From positions 124,001-188,000 of the forward strand of contig NZ_BNBZ01000013.1 in NCBI RefSeq assembly GCF_014656215.1: a stretch of 64,000 nt of DNA, in the 5' to 3' direction. This document shows, piece by piece, positions 1 to 8,153 of the stretch. Numbering within the stretch: the stretch's first letter is position 1; the number at the start of each line of letters is the position of its first letter. Under the pieces are notes generated by a model. It searched no databases, was not told the origin of the DNA, and was given only the letters and a program-made list of their open reading frames with translations. Position numbers and translations under genes: made by a program. Origin of the DNA: Streptomyces zaomyceticus. Its GTDB lineage: Bacteria; Actinomycetota; Actinomycetes; Streptomycetales; Streptomycetaceae.

Positions 1-150
1 GCGGAGGTGGACGGAGAGCTTCTTCATCCGGGTGACGGCGCCCTCGACGACGGGGTCGAGGCCGGGCAGGACGGGCTGCCAGCGGGCGACGTGTTCGTCG
101 GTCCAGTCGCGCGGCTCGCTCGGAGTACGCGGTTCCTCGGGGTGCGCCAT
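1..150 (-). CDS. MarR-family transcriptional regulator (N-terminal part only)
   Basis: Only the first 50 codons are in the window; the gene runs off the left edge. The ATG is read leftwards from base 150. The visible N-terminus (WTDEHVARWQPVLPG, then VTRMKKLSVHLR) resembles the acidic, Trp-rich lead and first helix of Streptomyces MarR-family winged-helix regulators, but the DNA-binding part is outside the window. It lies divergent to the MFS transporter at 236, with inverted repeats in the 85-bp gap. A ligand-responsive local repressor of that transporter is the natural inference. The family call rests on the N-terminus alone. Confidence 0.65.
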   Translation of the reverse strand, partial: MAHPEEPRTPSEPRDWTDEHVARWQPVLPGLDPVVEGAVTRMKKLSVHLR

Positions 151-194
151 GGGGTGATCGTACGTCGGTGGACGGAGAACCTCCCGATAAGTAC

Positions 195-213
195 TTCGTT
201 GACGAATTATTCG
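195..213. promoter_or_regulatory. Overlapping inverted repeats in the MarR/MFS divergent gap
   Basis: TTCGTTGACGAA (195-206, arms TTCGT/ACGAA) overlaps CGAATTATTCG (203-213, a perfect odd palindrome). The gap is much richer in A/T than its surroundings. MarR dimers usually bind short palindromes in the divergent promoter of their own gene and a transporter, so this is the likely operator. That role is inferred. Confidence 0.5.
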
Positions 214-235
214 ATACCGAAATACTCTTCGGGTC

Positions 236-1453
236 ATGCCTGTTGTCGCCACACCCATGTCTCCGCCGGCCCCCCATCCGCTCCGCACCCGCTCCTTCCG
301 GCTGCTCTTCACCGGTCGCACCCTCTCCCTCCTCGGCGACGCCGCGATCCCCGCCGCCCTCGCCCTCGCCGTCCTGGAGGCCACCGGCTCCACCACGGCA
401 CTCGCCCTGGTCCTCGGCTGCGCGATGGTGCCCAAGCTGCTCCTGCTGCCGCTCGGCGGAGTCGTCGGCGACCGCTTCGACGCCCGCACGGTCGCGCTCA
501 CCACCGACCTCGTGCGCTGCGCCACCCAGCTGATCGTCGGCATCCAACTCCTCGGCGGCACCCCGAGCCTGGCCGTCCTGGCCGTCGCCGAGGCGCTCGG
601 CGGCGCGGCCGGGGCGTTCGCGATGCCGACCGACGCGCCCCTGGTCAAGGGCGTGGTGGCCGCCGAGTCTCTGCACCGCGCCAACGCGGCGATGAGCGTC
701 GCCCGGAGCGCCGGCCGGCTCGGCGGCCCCGCCCTCGCCGGCACCCTCGTCCTGACCGTGGGACCCGGCTGGGCCTTCGTCCTCGACGCGGCGACCTTCG
801 CCGTCAGCGCGCTGCTCCTGACGGCGGTACGGGTGAAAAGGATCCCGATCCCCCGCCGCTCCCTCCGGGCCGACCTCGCGGAAGGCTGGCAGGAGGTCCG
901 CTCCCGCGACTGGTACTGGACCAGCCTCATCGGCCACAGCGCCTGGAACGGCGCCGCCGCCGTCCTCATGACCCTCGGGCCCGCCGTCGCCGTGCAACAG
1001 CTCGGCGGCGGCACCACCTGGGTCCTCCTGCTCCAGGTCGGCGCCGTCGGCTACCTCCTCGGCGCCCTGCTCGCCGACCGCGTCAGCCCCCGGCGCCCGG
1101 TCCTCATGGCGAACCTCGGACTCGCCACGTACGCCCTGCCGCTGATCCTGCTCGCCGTCGCCGCGCCCGCCCCCGTCACCATCGCCGCCTACGGGCTCGC
1201 GCAGGCGGGGCTCGGCTTCCTCTCCCCCGTCTGGGAGACCGCCGTCCAACGGTCGGTGCCCGCCCACGCGCTGGCCCGGGTCACCTCGTACGACTGGCTG
1301 CTCTCCCTGGCGGCCATGCCCCTGGGGTACACGCTGGCACCGATCGCCGCCTCGGCCTGGGGCCCCGAAGTGCCCCTCCTCGCCGCCGGGGTGGTGGTGG
1401 GCGGCTGCTGCGCCGCGACGGCCCTGGTGCCGGGGGTGCGCCGCCTCACCTGA
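236..1453 (+). CDS. MFS transporter
   Basis: A 405-residue polytopic protein with about 12 hydrophobic helices in two halves. The early segment RLLFTGRTLSLLGDAAIPAAL and the loop GVVGDRFDARTVAL match the N-terminal helix and the G-x-x-x-D-R-x-x loop-2 signature of major facilitator efflux proteins of the DHA1/enterobactin-exporter type. Substrate cannot be read from the sequence. The start is the ATG at 236; an in-frame ATG at 257 is an alternative, and neither has a clear ribosome site. The divergent MarR gene and the palindromes between them suggest substrate-induced expression and a drug or metabolite efflux role. The gene ends 33 bp before the start of the next gene. Confidence 0.85.
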   Translation: MPVVATPMSPPAPHPLRTRSFRLLFTGRTLSLLGDAAIPAALALAVLEATGSTTALALVLGCAMVPKLLLLPLGGVVGDRFDARTVALTTDLVRCATQLIVGIQLLGGTPSLAVLAVAEALGGAAGAFAMPTDAPLVKGVVAAESLHRANAAMSVARSAGRLGGPALAGTLVLTVGPGWAFVLDAATFAVSALLLTAVRVKRIPIPRRSLRADLAEGWQEVRSRDWYWTSLIGHSAWNGAAAVLMTLGPAVAVQQLGGGTTWVLLLQVGAVGYLLGALLADRVSPRRPVLMANLGLATYALPLILLAVAAPAPVTIAAYGLAQAGLGFLSPVWETAVQRSVPAHALARVTSYDWLLSLAAMPLGYTLAPIAASAWGPEVPLLAAGVVVGGCCAATALVPGVRRLT

Positions 1454-1456
1454 GCG

Positions 1457-1479
1457 TTGTCGGTGGGGTCCTCTACCGT
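1457..1479 (+). promoter_or_regulatory. RecA-NDp-type (PafBC) DNA-damage promoter of the DUF4132 gene
   Basis: TTGTCGGTG (1457-1465), 8 bases, TACCGT (1474-1479): an exact fit to TTGTCRGTG-N8-TAnnnT, the LexA-independent DNA-damage promoter described in mycobacteria. The ATG at 1487 follows the -10 by 7 bases, so the transcript would be essentially leaderless. The same arrangement occurs at 52375 and, with one or two changes, at 51727 and 61747 on the minus strand. Confidence 0.75.
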
Positions 1480-1486
1480 CGTCCGC

Positions 1487-3682
1487 ATGGTGGGGAACAC
1501 GGGGAACACAGTGGACGCGGGAAACACAGCGGACGCGGGGAGCACGGGCGACACGGAGAACCCGGTGGGGTTCCCGGACTCGCCGGACACGGCCGGGCGG
1601 CGGGAGAGCGCGCTCGCCCTCCACCGGCGGATCTGCCGCCGGTGCGACGAGGAGACGGCCGGCCGGGCCCTCGACGACCTGGCACGGCAGGAACTCGGCT
1701 GGTCGACGGCGGAGTCCGACCTGCTGCTCTCCCGCCTCCTCGGGAGGGACGCGGAGGTCGCCCCGCACGAACTCCTCGACTCCTTCCCCCACCTGGTGCC
1801 GATCGCTCTGTCGGCCGCGGAGCAGGCGGAGGACTTCGACCGGACCCGGGTGCGCGCGTTGCGGGGCATCGCCGAACACCTCCGGGTCCACCGGGACGCC
1901 CGGTTCGCCGCGCTCCGGGACCGGATGGACGCCCTGCTGCGGCGCCCCGTCCCCACCGTTCCGGGCCTGCTGCCCCGTCACCTCCTCGACGGGCTCGACG
2001 ACTACGGCCCGGCGATGCGGGCCGCGCACCCGGCGGTCCTCAAGGGGGCGGGGACGGTGGAGTTCCTGAATCACTGCGCCACGCTGCACCGGCCCCGCGC
2101 TCCCCGGAACTGGCGGAAGCGGTCGGCGGAACTCCTGGGGCGGGCCGAGGGCGGGGCGGAGGTGGTCCGGCTCCTCCTCGAAGGCATCGCCGCGCAACCC
2201 GCGCACCGGGTGCACGAACTGGACCTGTGGGGAATGGACGTTCCGACCCTCGCCGCCGCCGGCAACACCGCGCTCGTCCGCGGCCTGCTGTGGGCGGCGC
2301 TCGACGTGGACGCCGACTGGGTCGTCCCGCGGGTCGGCGCCGTCGCACTCCACGCGGGCACGGGGCTCGGGGGCTCCGGCGGCATGTGCCGCAGCCGGCC
2401 ACTGGCCACCACCGCCGTCGCGGTGCTCGGCGCGTGCGGGGACGCCCGGGGCGAGGAGGCCGTGCAGTGGCTCGGCCGACTGCCGCGGAAGGTGGTCAAC
2501 CGCGCGGTGGCGAAGGGGATCGCCAAGGCCCTGGAGGAGGTCTCGGCCCGCTCCGGGGTGACGCCGTCGATGCTCCGCGAGCGCGGGGTGGCGACGCTCG
2601 GGCTCGACGGGCGCGGAGTCCGGGAGACACCGCTCGGGGCGTACACGGCGGAACTGTCGGTACGGGAGCCGGGCACGGTCGCGCTGGTCTTCAGGAGCCC
2701 GGAGGGGAGGCTCCTGAAGACCGCGCCCAAGGAGGTCCGGGAGGCGCACGCCGAGGAGCTGAAGCGGGTCAGGGCGGGGCTCAGGGAGCTCAGGACCCTG
2801 GTCGCCGCCGAGCGCTCCCGCCTCGAGGAACACCTGGCGGCGGGGACGGGCTGGCCGGCGGAGGACTGGCAGCGGTACTACGTGGACCACCCGGTCACGG
2901 GGACGATGGCCCGCGCGCTGCTGTGGGAGGTCGCGGAGGACGACGGGGAGCGGTGGACCGCGGGCCTGCCCGAGCGCACCGGCGGCGGCTGGGCCCTGGC
3001 GGGCGCGGACGGCACCGCGCGTCCGGTCGGCCCCGGCGCCCGCCTGCGGCTGTGGCATCCGCTGCGGGCCGGGGGCGAGGAGGTCGCCGAGTGGCGGGAC
3101 GCGACGGAGGGGCGGGAGGAGGACCAGCCGTTCAGGCAGGTCTTCCGCGAGATGTACCCGCTCACCCCGGCCGAGTGGGCGACCGGCTCGTCCTCCCACC
3201 GCTTCGCGGGGCGGGTGCTGCGGTACGGACAGGCGCGGGCGCTGATGACCGAGCGCGGCTGGACGGGGAACCACCTGGGGTACTTCTCGGACGGCTGGTC
3301 CTCGGAGATGACCAAGGAGCTGCCGGTCCCGGGGGACGTCCCGGCGGCCGAGGGGACGGTCTGGCGGGCACGCCTCCTCGTCGAGCTGGTCGACGAGGGG
3401 GCGAGCCGGGACGGGGTGGCCCGGCTCTGCGCGACGGACCGGGTGTGGTTCGAGCGGCGCTCCGGTGCGGCGGGCGCGCGGGGCGCCTGGTCGGAGGCCG
3501 CCCTGACCGACGTACCGGCGCTCGCGCTGTCGGAGGCGTTCCGGGACGTCGACCTGTTCGTACAGGTGGCATCGGCGGAGCCGCGGGCGGCGGGGGCGGA
3601 GACGGCCGAGACGGAGATGGCCGAGTCGGCGGAGTCGGCGGAGTCGGCCGCGGAGACGGAAGAGACCGCGGTCCCGCACTGA
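1487..3682 (+). CDS. DUF4132 domain-containing protein
   Basis: A 731-residue soluble protein. The C-terminal third carries the features I associate with DUF4132 (E. coli YehI/MolR type): PVTGTMARALLWEV, a W/LRLWHPL segment, QPFRQVFREMYPLTPAEW, RFAGRVLRYGQARAL and a late GYFSDGWSSEM. Residues 1-40 are Gly/Asn/Thr-rich low complexity, the middle is helical, and the last 30 residues are an acidic Glu/Ser/Ala tail. Start ATG 1487 is preferred over the upstream in-frame TTG 1457 because the TTG lies inside the promoter's -35 box. Function is unknown. In E. coli the relative yehI sits beside yehL, M, P and Q; here the matching set lies near 46.5-55.6 kb and shares this promoter type. Confidence 0.8.
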   Translation: MVGNTGNTVDAGNTADAGSTGDTENPVGFPDSPDTAGRRESALALHRRICRRCDEETAGRALDDLARQELGWSTAESDLLLSRLLGRDAEVAPHELLDSFPHLVPIALSAAEQAEDFDRTRVRALRGIAEHLRVHRDARFAALRDRMDALLRRPVPTVPGLLPRHLLDGLDDYGPAMRAAHPAVLKGAGTVEFLNHCATLHRPRAPRNWRKRSAELLGRAEGGAEVVRLLLEGIAAQPAHRVHELDLWGMDVPTLAAAGNTALVRGLLWAALDVDADWVVPRVGAVALHAGTGLGGSGGMCRSRPLATTAVAVLGACGDARGEEAVQWLGRLPRKVVNRAVAKGIAKALEEVSARSGVTPSMLRERGVATLGLDGRGVRETPLGAYTAELSVREPGTVALVFRSPEGRLLKTAPKEVREAHAEELKRVRAGLRELRTLVAAERSRLEEHLAAGTGWPAEDWQRYYVDHPVTGTMARALLWEVAEDDGERWTAGLPERTGGGWALAGADGTARPVGPGARLRLWHPLRAGGEEVAEWRDATEGREEDQPFRQVFREMYPLTPAEWATGSSSHRFAGRVLRYGQARALMTERGWTGNHLGYFSDGWSSEMTKELPVPGDVPAAEGTVWRARLLVELVDEGASRDGVARLCATDRVWFERRSGAAGARGAWSEAALTDVPALALSEAFRDVDLFVQVASAEPRAAGAETAETEMAESAESAESAAETEETAVPH

Positions 3683-3797
3683 CCGGGCCGGACTGTGGAC
3701 TCGGCGCCCCGCGCCGACCGGGGACCTGGCCGGCGGGGCGGGGGCGGGGCCCGGCGGGGCGGGGCACCCGGAGCCCGACGGGGCGGCGGCCCCGGGG

Positions 3798-4577
3798 TCA
3801 GGCCGTCCGGTGGCTCCTGGTCTCCGCCAGGAAGGTGGTGAGCAGGCGGGCGGTCTCGTCCGGGCGCTCCAGCGCGGGAAGGTGTCCGGCCCAGTCGAGG
3901 TCGACGCGGCGCGCGTCGGGCAGGACGCGGGTGAGACCGTCGGCGACCGCCCGGAAGTCGGGGTGGTCGTGGGCCCCGGTGACCACCAGGGCGGGGACCT
4001 CGATCCCGGCGAGGTCGTCGGCGCCGACCTCGGGCTCGGCGGGGTGGAACTCCTCGGGCGCGGCGAGCTGGACCTCGAAGGCGTGCCGCTGCATCTCCCG
4101 GACGAGGGCACGGGCCTCCGGCCCCGCCTCGGGACCGAGCCAGGTGTCGACGTTGAGCTCGACGGCCGCGTCGAGGTCGCCGGCTTCGAGCAGTTCGTCC
4201 TCACGCTCTCCCCAGGCCCGCAGTTCCGCGCCGGGCCGGAAACCCGGCACGCCGGAGCCGAGCAGGGCGAGCGCGGAGACATGGCCGGGGTGGCGGACGG
4301 CGAGCTCCAGGGCTATCCGGCCGCCGAAGGAGGCTCCGACGACGGCGGCCCGTTCGATGCCGAGGTGGTCGAGAAGGCCGCGCACGTCGTCGGCGTGGGT
4401 GTGCGGAGCGTCCATGGGGCTGTCGCCGAAGCCGCGGAGGTCGCAGCGGACGACGCGGTGCCCCGCGTCGGCGAGGGCCTGGAACTGCCCGTCCCACATC
4501 CGGCGGTCGCAGACCCCGGAGTGCAGCAGGAGGACGGTCGAGGGGCCGGCGCCGGCCAGGTCGTGAGAGAGCGTCAT
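3798..4577 (-). CDS. Alpha/beta-fold hydrolase
   Basis: A 259-residue protein with the standard single-domain hydrolase layout: LLLHSG oxyanion strand at about 16-21, DLRGFGDS at 46-53, nucleophile elbow GASFGG with Ser83, an acid in VVTGAHD (about Asp204) and the catalytic His in AGHLPALERPDE (about 232). No signal peptide, so cytosolic. The substrate cannot be inferred; close families include esterases and 3-oxoadipate enol-lactonase-like enzymes, and no pathway genes are adjacent. The ATG at 4577 was chosen because TAGGGT lies 4-5 bases upstream of GGGCGG and about 10 bases before the start, a leaderless pattern. The 115-bp gap to the previous gene is only G/C-run sequence. A TetR-type promoter region lies behind its start. 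Confidence 0.85.
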   Translation of the reverse strand: MTLSHDLAGAGPSTVLLLHSGVCDRRMWDGQFQALADAGHRVVRCDLRGFGDSPMDAPHTHADDVRGLLDHLGIERAAVVGASFGGRIALELAVRHPGHVSALALLGSGVPGFRPGAELRAWGEREDELLEAGDLDAAVELNVDTWLGPEAGPEARALVREMQRHAFEVQLAAPEEFHPAEPEVGADDLAGIEVPALVVTGAHDHPDFRAVADGLTRVLPDARRVDLDWAGHLPALERPDETARLLTTFLAETRSHRTA

Positions 4578-4642
4578 CCGCCCGACCCTAGGCGGCGGGA
4601 CCGGCGGTGGCCAGCAGGTTTCCCCTGGGCCCCGCATGGAAC

Positions 4643-4671
4643 TTGAACACGTTCAAAGAGAGGTCTACAGT
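4643..4671 (+). promoter_or_regulatory. Promoter with a TetR-type operator over the -35 box
   Basis: TTGAAC (4643-4648), a 17-base spacer and TACAGT (4666-4671) make a near-consensus vegetative promoter for the operon beginning at 4714. The -35 box is the left arm of the inverted repeat TTGAACACGTTCAA (4643-4656), so repressor binding there would block polymerase. Confidence 0.75.
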
Positions 4672-4686
4672 CATGACCGCCAGCTT

Positions 4687-4700
4687 TTGAACGCGTTCAA
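4687..4700. promoter_or_regulatory. Second TetR-type operator, perfect palindrome
   Basis: TTGAACGCGTTCAA is a perfect 14-bp palindrome 44 bp downstream of the first, sharing TTGAAC-N2-GTTCAA. It lies just after the expected transcription start and before the GGGAGGG ribosome site of the gene at 4714. Two in-phase operators around one promoter fit control by the TetR gene at 5588. Confidence 0.75.
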
Positions 4701-4713
4701 GGGAGGGTGGGGC

Positions 4714-5148
4714 ATGGACCTCACTGTCGTCGCGTACATCGTCTATCTGCTGATCAGCGTGGCTCTGACCATCTGGGTCGCGCGCACACTCAGCCGCAAC
4801 GGAAGGATCTTCCTCGCGGACGTCCTGCACGGGAACGAGAAGCTCGCCGATGCCGTCAACCACCTTCTGGTGGTCGGCTTCTACCTCGTCAACTTCGGCT
4901 TCGTCGCCCTCTACCTGAGCCAGGACGACGCCGTCCTCGACGCCCGCGCACTCTTCGAGGCGCTCTCGGTGAAGCTCGGGGTCGTCCTGCTCGTCCTCGG
5001 CGTGATGCACCTCGGGAACGTGTACGTCCTCAACAAGATCCGGCGCCGCGGAGTCATGGAGCGCGAGCAGGTGCCGCCGGTCGGCCCCCAGGGCTGGACC
5101 ACCGCGCCCAAGGCCGGCCCCTGGGCCCCGCCCGCGCCTCAGGGCTGA
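4714..5148 (+). CDS. Small three-helix integral membrane protein, unknown function
   Basis: A 144-residue protein with hydrophobic segments at about 2-26 (VVAYIVYLLISVALTIWV), 45-66 (LLVVGFYLVNFGFVALYL) and 86-105 (LGVVLLVLGVMHLGNVYV), then a short Pro/Trp-rich tail that is probably cytosolic. I do not recognise a characterised family. The ATG at 4714 follows GGGAGGGTGGGGC, a strong ribosome site. It is the first gene of an operon with the DCC-family protein at 5155 (6-base gap) and probably the TetR gene at 5588, behind a promoter with two matching operators. That context suggests a membrane-stress or lipid-related role, which is inference only. Confidence 0.75.
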   Translation: MDLTVVAYIVYLLISVALTIWVARTLSRNGRIFLADVLHGNEKLADAVNHLLVVGFYLVNFGFVALYLSQDDAVLDARALFEALSVKLGVVLLVLGVMHLGNVYVLNKIRRRGVMEREQVPPVGPQGWTTAPKAGPWAPPAPQG

Positions 5149-5154
5149 ACCGCG

Positions 5155-5574
5155 GTGCCGACCCCCGTGGGACGTCTGACCGTGCTGTACGACGCCGACT
5201 GCCCGCTCTGCGTGCATCTCAGGCACTGGCTGCTGCGCCAGCGGCAGCTCGTCCCGCTGGACCTCGTACCGGCCGGGTCGCAGGAGGCCAGGCGCCGCTT
5301 CCCCGCCCTCGACCACGCCGCCACCCTGCGGGAGATCACCGTGGTCGGGGACCGGGGCCAGGTCTACCGGGAGACCTCCGCCTGGATCGTCTGCCTCTGG
5401 GCGCTGGCCGACCACCGGGCCAAGGCCCACTGGCTGGCCACCCCCGCCGGGCAGCCCTTCGCCCGGATGACCGTGCTCGCGGCCGCGAAGTGGCGCGAGG
5501 CCCTCAAGGGGCCGGGCGGCGAGGACGGGAGCTGCGCGGACGGGCGCTGCGAAGTGCCCGGTCGGCCCGGCTAG
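5155..5574 (+). CDS. Thiol-disulfide oxidoreductase DCC family protein (DUF393)
   Basis: A 139-residue protein opening with VLYDADCPLC (about 10-19), the Asp-Cys-x-x-Cys signature that names the DCC family, with Cys16 and Cys19 as the putative redox pair. The family has a thioredoxin-like fold and is predicted to exchange thiols and disulfides; the physiological partner is unknown. A second Cys cluster near the end (CADGRC) is unusual and could bind metal or form a disulfide. No signal peptide is seen. The GTG start is 6 bases past the previous stop, so it is co-transcribed with the membrane protein and may act on it. Confidence 0.85.
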   Translation: MPTPVGRLTVLYDADCPLCVHLRHWLLRQRQLVPLDLVPAGSQEARRRFPALDHAATLREITVVGDRGQVYRETSAWIVCLWALADHRAKAHWLATPAGQPFARMTVLAAAKWREALKGPGGEDGSCADGRCEVPGRPG

Positions 5575-5587
5575 GCTCGGCCCTGTG

Positions 5588-6367
5588 ATGGACGCGAAGG
5601 AAGAGAAGAAGGCCGCCGACAAGAAGGCCGACGACAAGAAGGCTCCGAAGAGCGAGCAGACCCGCACGCTGATCCTCGAAACCGCGCTCCGGCTGTTCAA
5701 GGAGCGCGGTTACGACAAGACGACGATGCGGGCCATCGCCCAGGAGGCCGGGGTCTCCGTCGGCAACGCCTATTACTACTTCTCCTCCAAGGAACACCTC
5801 GTCCAGGGCTTCTACGACCGGATCGCCGAGGAGCACCAGGCGGCCGTCGAGCCCATCCTGACCGGCGGCGAGAAGGACCTCACGGCCCGGATCCGGGGGG
5901 TCTACCTCGGCTGGCTCGACATCGCGGAGCCGTACCACGAGTTCGCGGCCCAGTTCTTCAAGAACGCCGCCGACCCGGACAGCCCGCTCAGCCCCTTCTC
6001 CCCCGAGTCGGAGGGGCCCCGCGAGGCGGCGATCGAGGTCCACCGGCGGGTCATCTCCGGCGCCTCGGTGAAGGTCGACCCCGAACTGGCCGAGGCCCTG
6101 CCCCAGTTGCTCTGGCTCCAGCAGATGGGCCTGGTGCTGTTCTGGGTGTACGACCGCTCGGAGGGCGCCGCCAACAGCCGGCGCCTGGTGGAGCGCCTCG
6201 CACCGGTCACCGCCCGCGCGATCTCGCTCTCCCGCTTCCGGATCCTGCGCCCGCTGGTCAAGGAGACGCACGAGCTGCTCTCCGACTTCATGCCGACCGC
6301 GGCCGGAATGGCGGCCTCGGGAAAGCCCAAGAAGAGGGCAGAACCGAAGCCGCCGAAGACCTCGTGA
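5588..6367 (+). CDS. TetR/AcrR-family transcriptional regulator
   Basis: A 259-residue regulator. Residues 1-22 are a Lys/Asp/Ala-rich charged tail; residues about 25-72 form the TetR helix-turn-helix (TLILETALRLFKERGYDKTT, then MRAIAQEAGVSVGNAYYYFSSKE); the rest is the helical ligand-binding domain. The C-terminus is again Lys/Pro-rich. ATG 5588 is preferred over the adjacent GTG 5585; TAGGCT ends 9-10 bases upstream, a leaderless layout. The two TTGAAC-N2-GTTCAA palindromes upstream of the operon at 4714 are the obvious targets. Homologues often sense acyl-CoAs or other hydrophobic ligands, but nothing here identifies the ligand. Confidence 0.9.
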   Translation: MDAKEEKKAADKKADDKKAPKSEQTRTLILETALRLFKERGYDKTTMRAIAQEAGVSVGNAYYYFSSKEHLVQGFYDRIAEEHQAAVEPILTGGEKDLTARIRGVYLGWLDIAEPYHEFAAQFFKNAADPDSPLSPFSPESEGPREAAIEVHRRVISGASVKVDPELAEALPQLLWLQQMGLVLFWVYDRSEGAANSRRLVERLAPVTARAISLSRFRILRPLVKETHELLSDFMPTAAGMAASGKPKKRAEPKPPKTS

Positions 6368-6379
6368 CGAGATCCGGGT

Positions 6380-6404
6380 CGTCTCCCCCGATCCGGAGGA
6401 GACG
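6380..6404. terminator. Bidirectional hairpin between convergent genes
   Basis: CGTCTCC (6380-6386) pairs with GGAGACG (6398-6404) across an 11-base loop, between the TetR stop and the end of the convergent substrate-binding-protein gene. There is no T run, as is usual in this genus. Confidence 0.5.
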
Positions 6405-6406
6405 GC

Positions 6407-7960
6407 CTAGATCCAGCTGAGCTCCCACAGGCGCCAGATGCCCGTACCGTCCGTCAGGTACTGGGAGCCGGCGACCGCCTCCGTGGAGAGGACGTAGTCC
6501 TTCTTCTGCCACAGCGGGACGAGCGGGACGTCGGTGGCGACCTCGCTCTGGATCTCCTTGAAGTCGCCGGTCGCCCGGGAGCGGTCGCTGAACTGCTGCG
6601 TCGAGGAGATCAGTTCGTCGATCCGCTTGCTGGAGAACCCGTTGTGCAGGGTGTTCGCGGTGCCGACGAGCGGCGCGGTGAAGCTGTCGGAGTCGGGGAA
6701 GTCGGGCAGCCAGCCGACCGTGTAGGCGTCGAAGGTCCCCTTCGCGTACTGCTTCTGGAACTCCGTCCACTTCACTTCGACGGTCTTGACCTCGAAGAGG
6801 CCGGTCTCCTCCAGCTGCCGCTTGATCTCGGCGGTCTCGGCGCCGTAGGTGGCGTCCGCACGGTAGCCGAAGGTGAACTTCACCGGGGTCTCCACCCCGG
6901 CGTCCTTCAGGAGCTTCTTCGCCTTCTTGGCGCTCGGCTCCGGGTTCACGTCGTAGAAGGCCGTGCTGTGCCCCACGAAGCCCTGCGGGATGAGGGAGTA
7001 CAGCGGCTCGACCGTTCCCTTGTACGCGCCGGTGGTGATCGCCGGGCGGTCGAGGACGGCGGCGACGGCCTGCCGGACCGCCTTGTCGGCCATGGGCGAG
7101 CCGGGCCGGACGTTGAAGTTGAGGTTGCGGATCTCGGCGCTCTCCGCCTCGGTGACCCGGGTGCCGTCCTTGGTGTCCAGGGCGGAGACGAACTCCGGCG
7201 GGAGCTGCCGGTGCGTCACCTCGACGTCCTTCGACTTCCAGGCGCTCGCGAGCTCCTCGGACTGGCCGAAGTACTTCACCAGGACCGGACCGCCGGCCTT
7301 GGTGATGGCGCCCCGGTAGTTCGGGTTGGGCTCCAGGAGGGCCGACTCGCCCTCCTTGTACTCCTTGAGGACGTACGGCCCCGAGCCGTCGACCGCGGAG
7401 CCGGTACGCAGCTTGTCGGCCGGGTACTGGTCCTTGTCGACGATCGAACCGGCACCCGTGGCCACCTTCAGCGGGAACGTGGCGTCCCGGCCGCTCAGGT
7501 GGAAGGTGACGGTCCGGTCCTCGGCCGAGACGCTCTTCAGCGTCGGGAAGAGAGGCTGCGGACCGACGTCGGTCTTGATGCGCAGCATCCGCTCGAAGGA
7601 GTACTTGACGTCCTCGGCGGTCACCTTTCGCCCGTTGGCGAAGGAGAGGTCGTCGCGGAGCGTGCACTGGTACGTCGTGAGCTTGGTGCCCACGAACTTG
7701 CAGCTCTCCGCCGCGTCCGGCACGGGGGTCGTGAACCCCGGCTTGAACGTCATCAGCGACTGGAACACATTGCTGTACATGGCCCAGGAACCGGCGTCGT
7801 ACGCGCCGGCCGGGTCCAGAGAAGTGATCGCGTCGGTTGTGCCGACACTGATCGGATCGGTGCGGCCGCCGTCGGAGGGCAGGAGTTGCCAACCCCCCAC
7901 TCCGGCGGCCACCAGTACTCCACAAGTGATGAGGATCCGCAGACGGACCGTCGACCGCAT
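6407..7960 (-). CDS. Peptide/oligopeptide ABC transporter substrate-binding protein (SBP_bac_5)
   Basis: A 517-residue family 5 solute-binding protein: ITSLDPAGAYDAGSWAMYSNVFQSL near the N-terminus, DLSFANGRKVTAEDVKYSFERML (the family's typical segment), an internal LAPA-like NLNFNVRPGSPMADKAVRQAVA, and a C-terminal VPLVPLWQKKD. The start has GGAAG seven bases upstream of the ATG at 7960. Residues 8-27 form one hydrophobic segment without a proper lipobox; Cys13 lies inside it, so the protein looks membrane-anchored rather than a lipoprotein. No permease or ATPase genes are adjacent, so it is an orphan binding protein. Ligand is unknown; peptides are the family default. Confidence 0.9.
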   Translation of the reverse strand: MRSTVRLRILITCGVLVAAGVGGWQLLPSDGGRTDPISVGTTDAITSLDPAGAYDAGSWAMYSNVFQSLMTFKPGFTTPVPDAAESCKFVGTKLTTYQCTLRDDLSFANGRKVTAEDVKYSFERMLRIKTDVGPQPLFPTLKSVSAEDRTVTFHLSGRDATFPLKVATGAGSIVDKDQYPADKLRTGSAVDGSGPYVLKEYKEGESALLEPNPNYRGAITKAGGPVLVKYFGQSEELASAWKSKDVEVTHRQLPPEFVSALDTKDGTRVTEAESAEIRNLNFNVRPGSPMADKAVRQAVAAVLDRPAITTGAYKGTVEPLYSLIPQGFVGHSTAFYDVNPEPSAKKAKKLLKDAGVETPVKFTFGYRADATYGAETAEIKRQLEETGLFEVKTVEVKWTEFQKQYAKGTFDAYTVGWLPDFPDSDSFTAPLVGTANTLHNGFSSKRIDELISSTQQFSDRSRATGDFKEIQSEVATDVPLVPLWQKKDYVLSTEAVAGSQYLTDGTGIWRLWELSWI

Positions 7961-8153
7961 TGCCGTGCTTCCTTTTTTCGTCCCACCCCGGTGCGACGGC
8001 CCCCGGAAACGTCGCGATCAACGTCATCCCATCACACCGTTTTCACAAGTGGAAGAGAAAACTTTCACACCACATGTATATGTCCGGGAAATGCGAATTT
8101 AAGTCGATGAGCAGCACGTATCGGTCTCGACGCAGGGAGTCACCCCGCCCCGG

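Noticed and set aside
7..4566. Very long open frame spanning the MFS, DUF4132 and hydrolase region
   Set aside because: High-GC artefact: it is out of frame with three recognisable genes and has Arg/Pro/Gly-rich non-coding composition.
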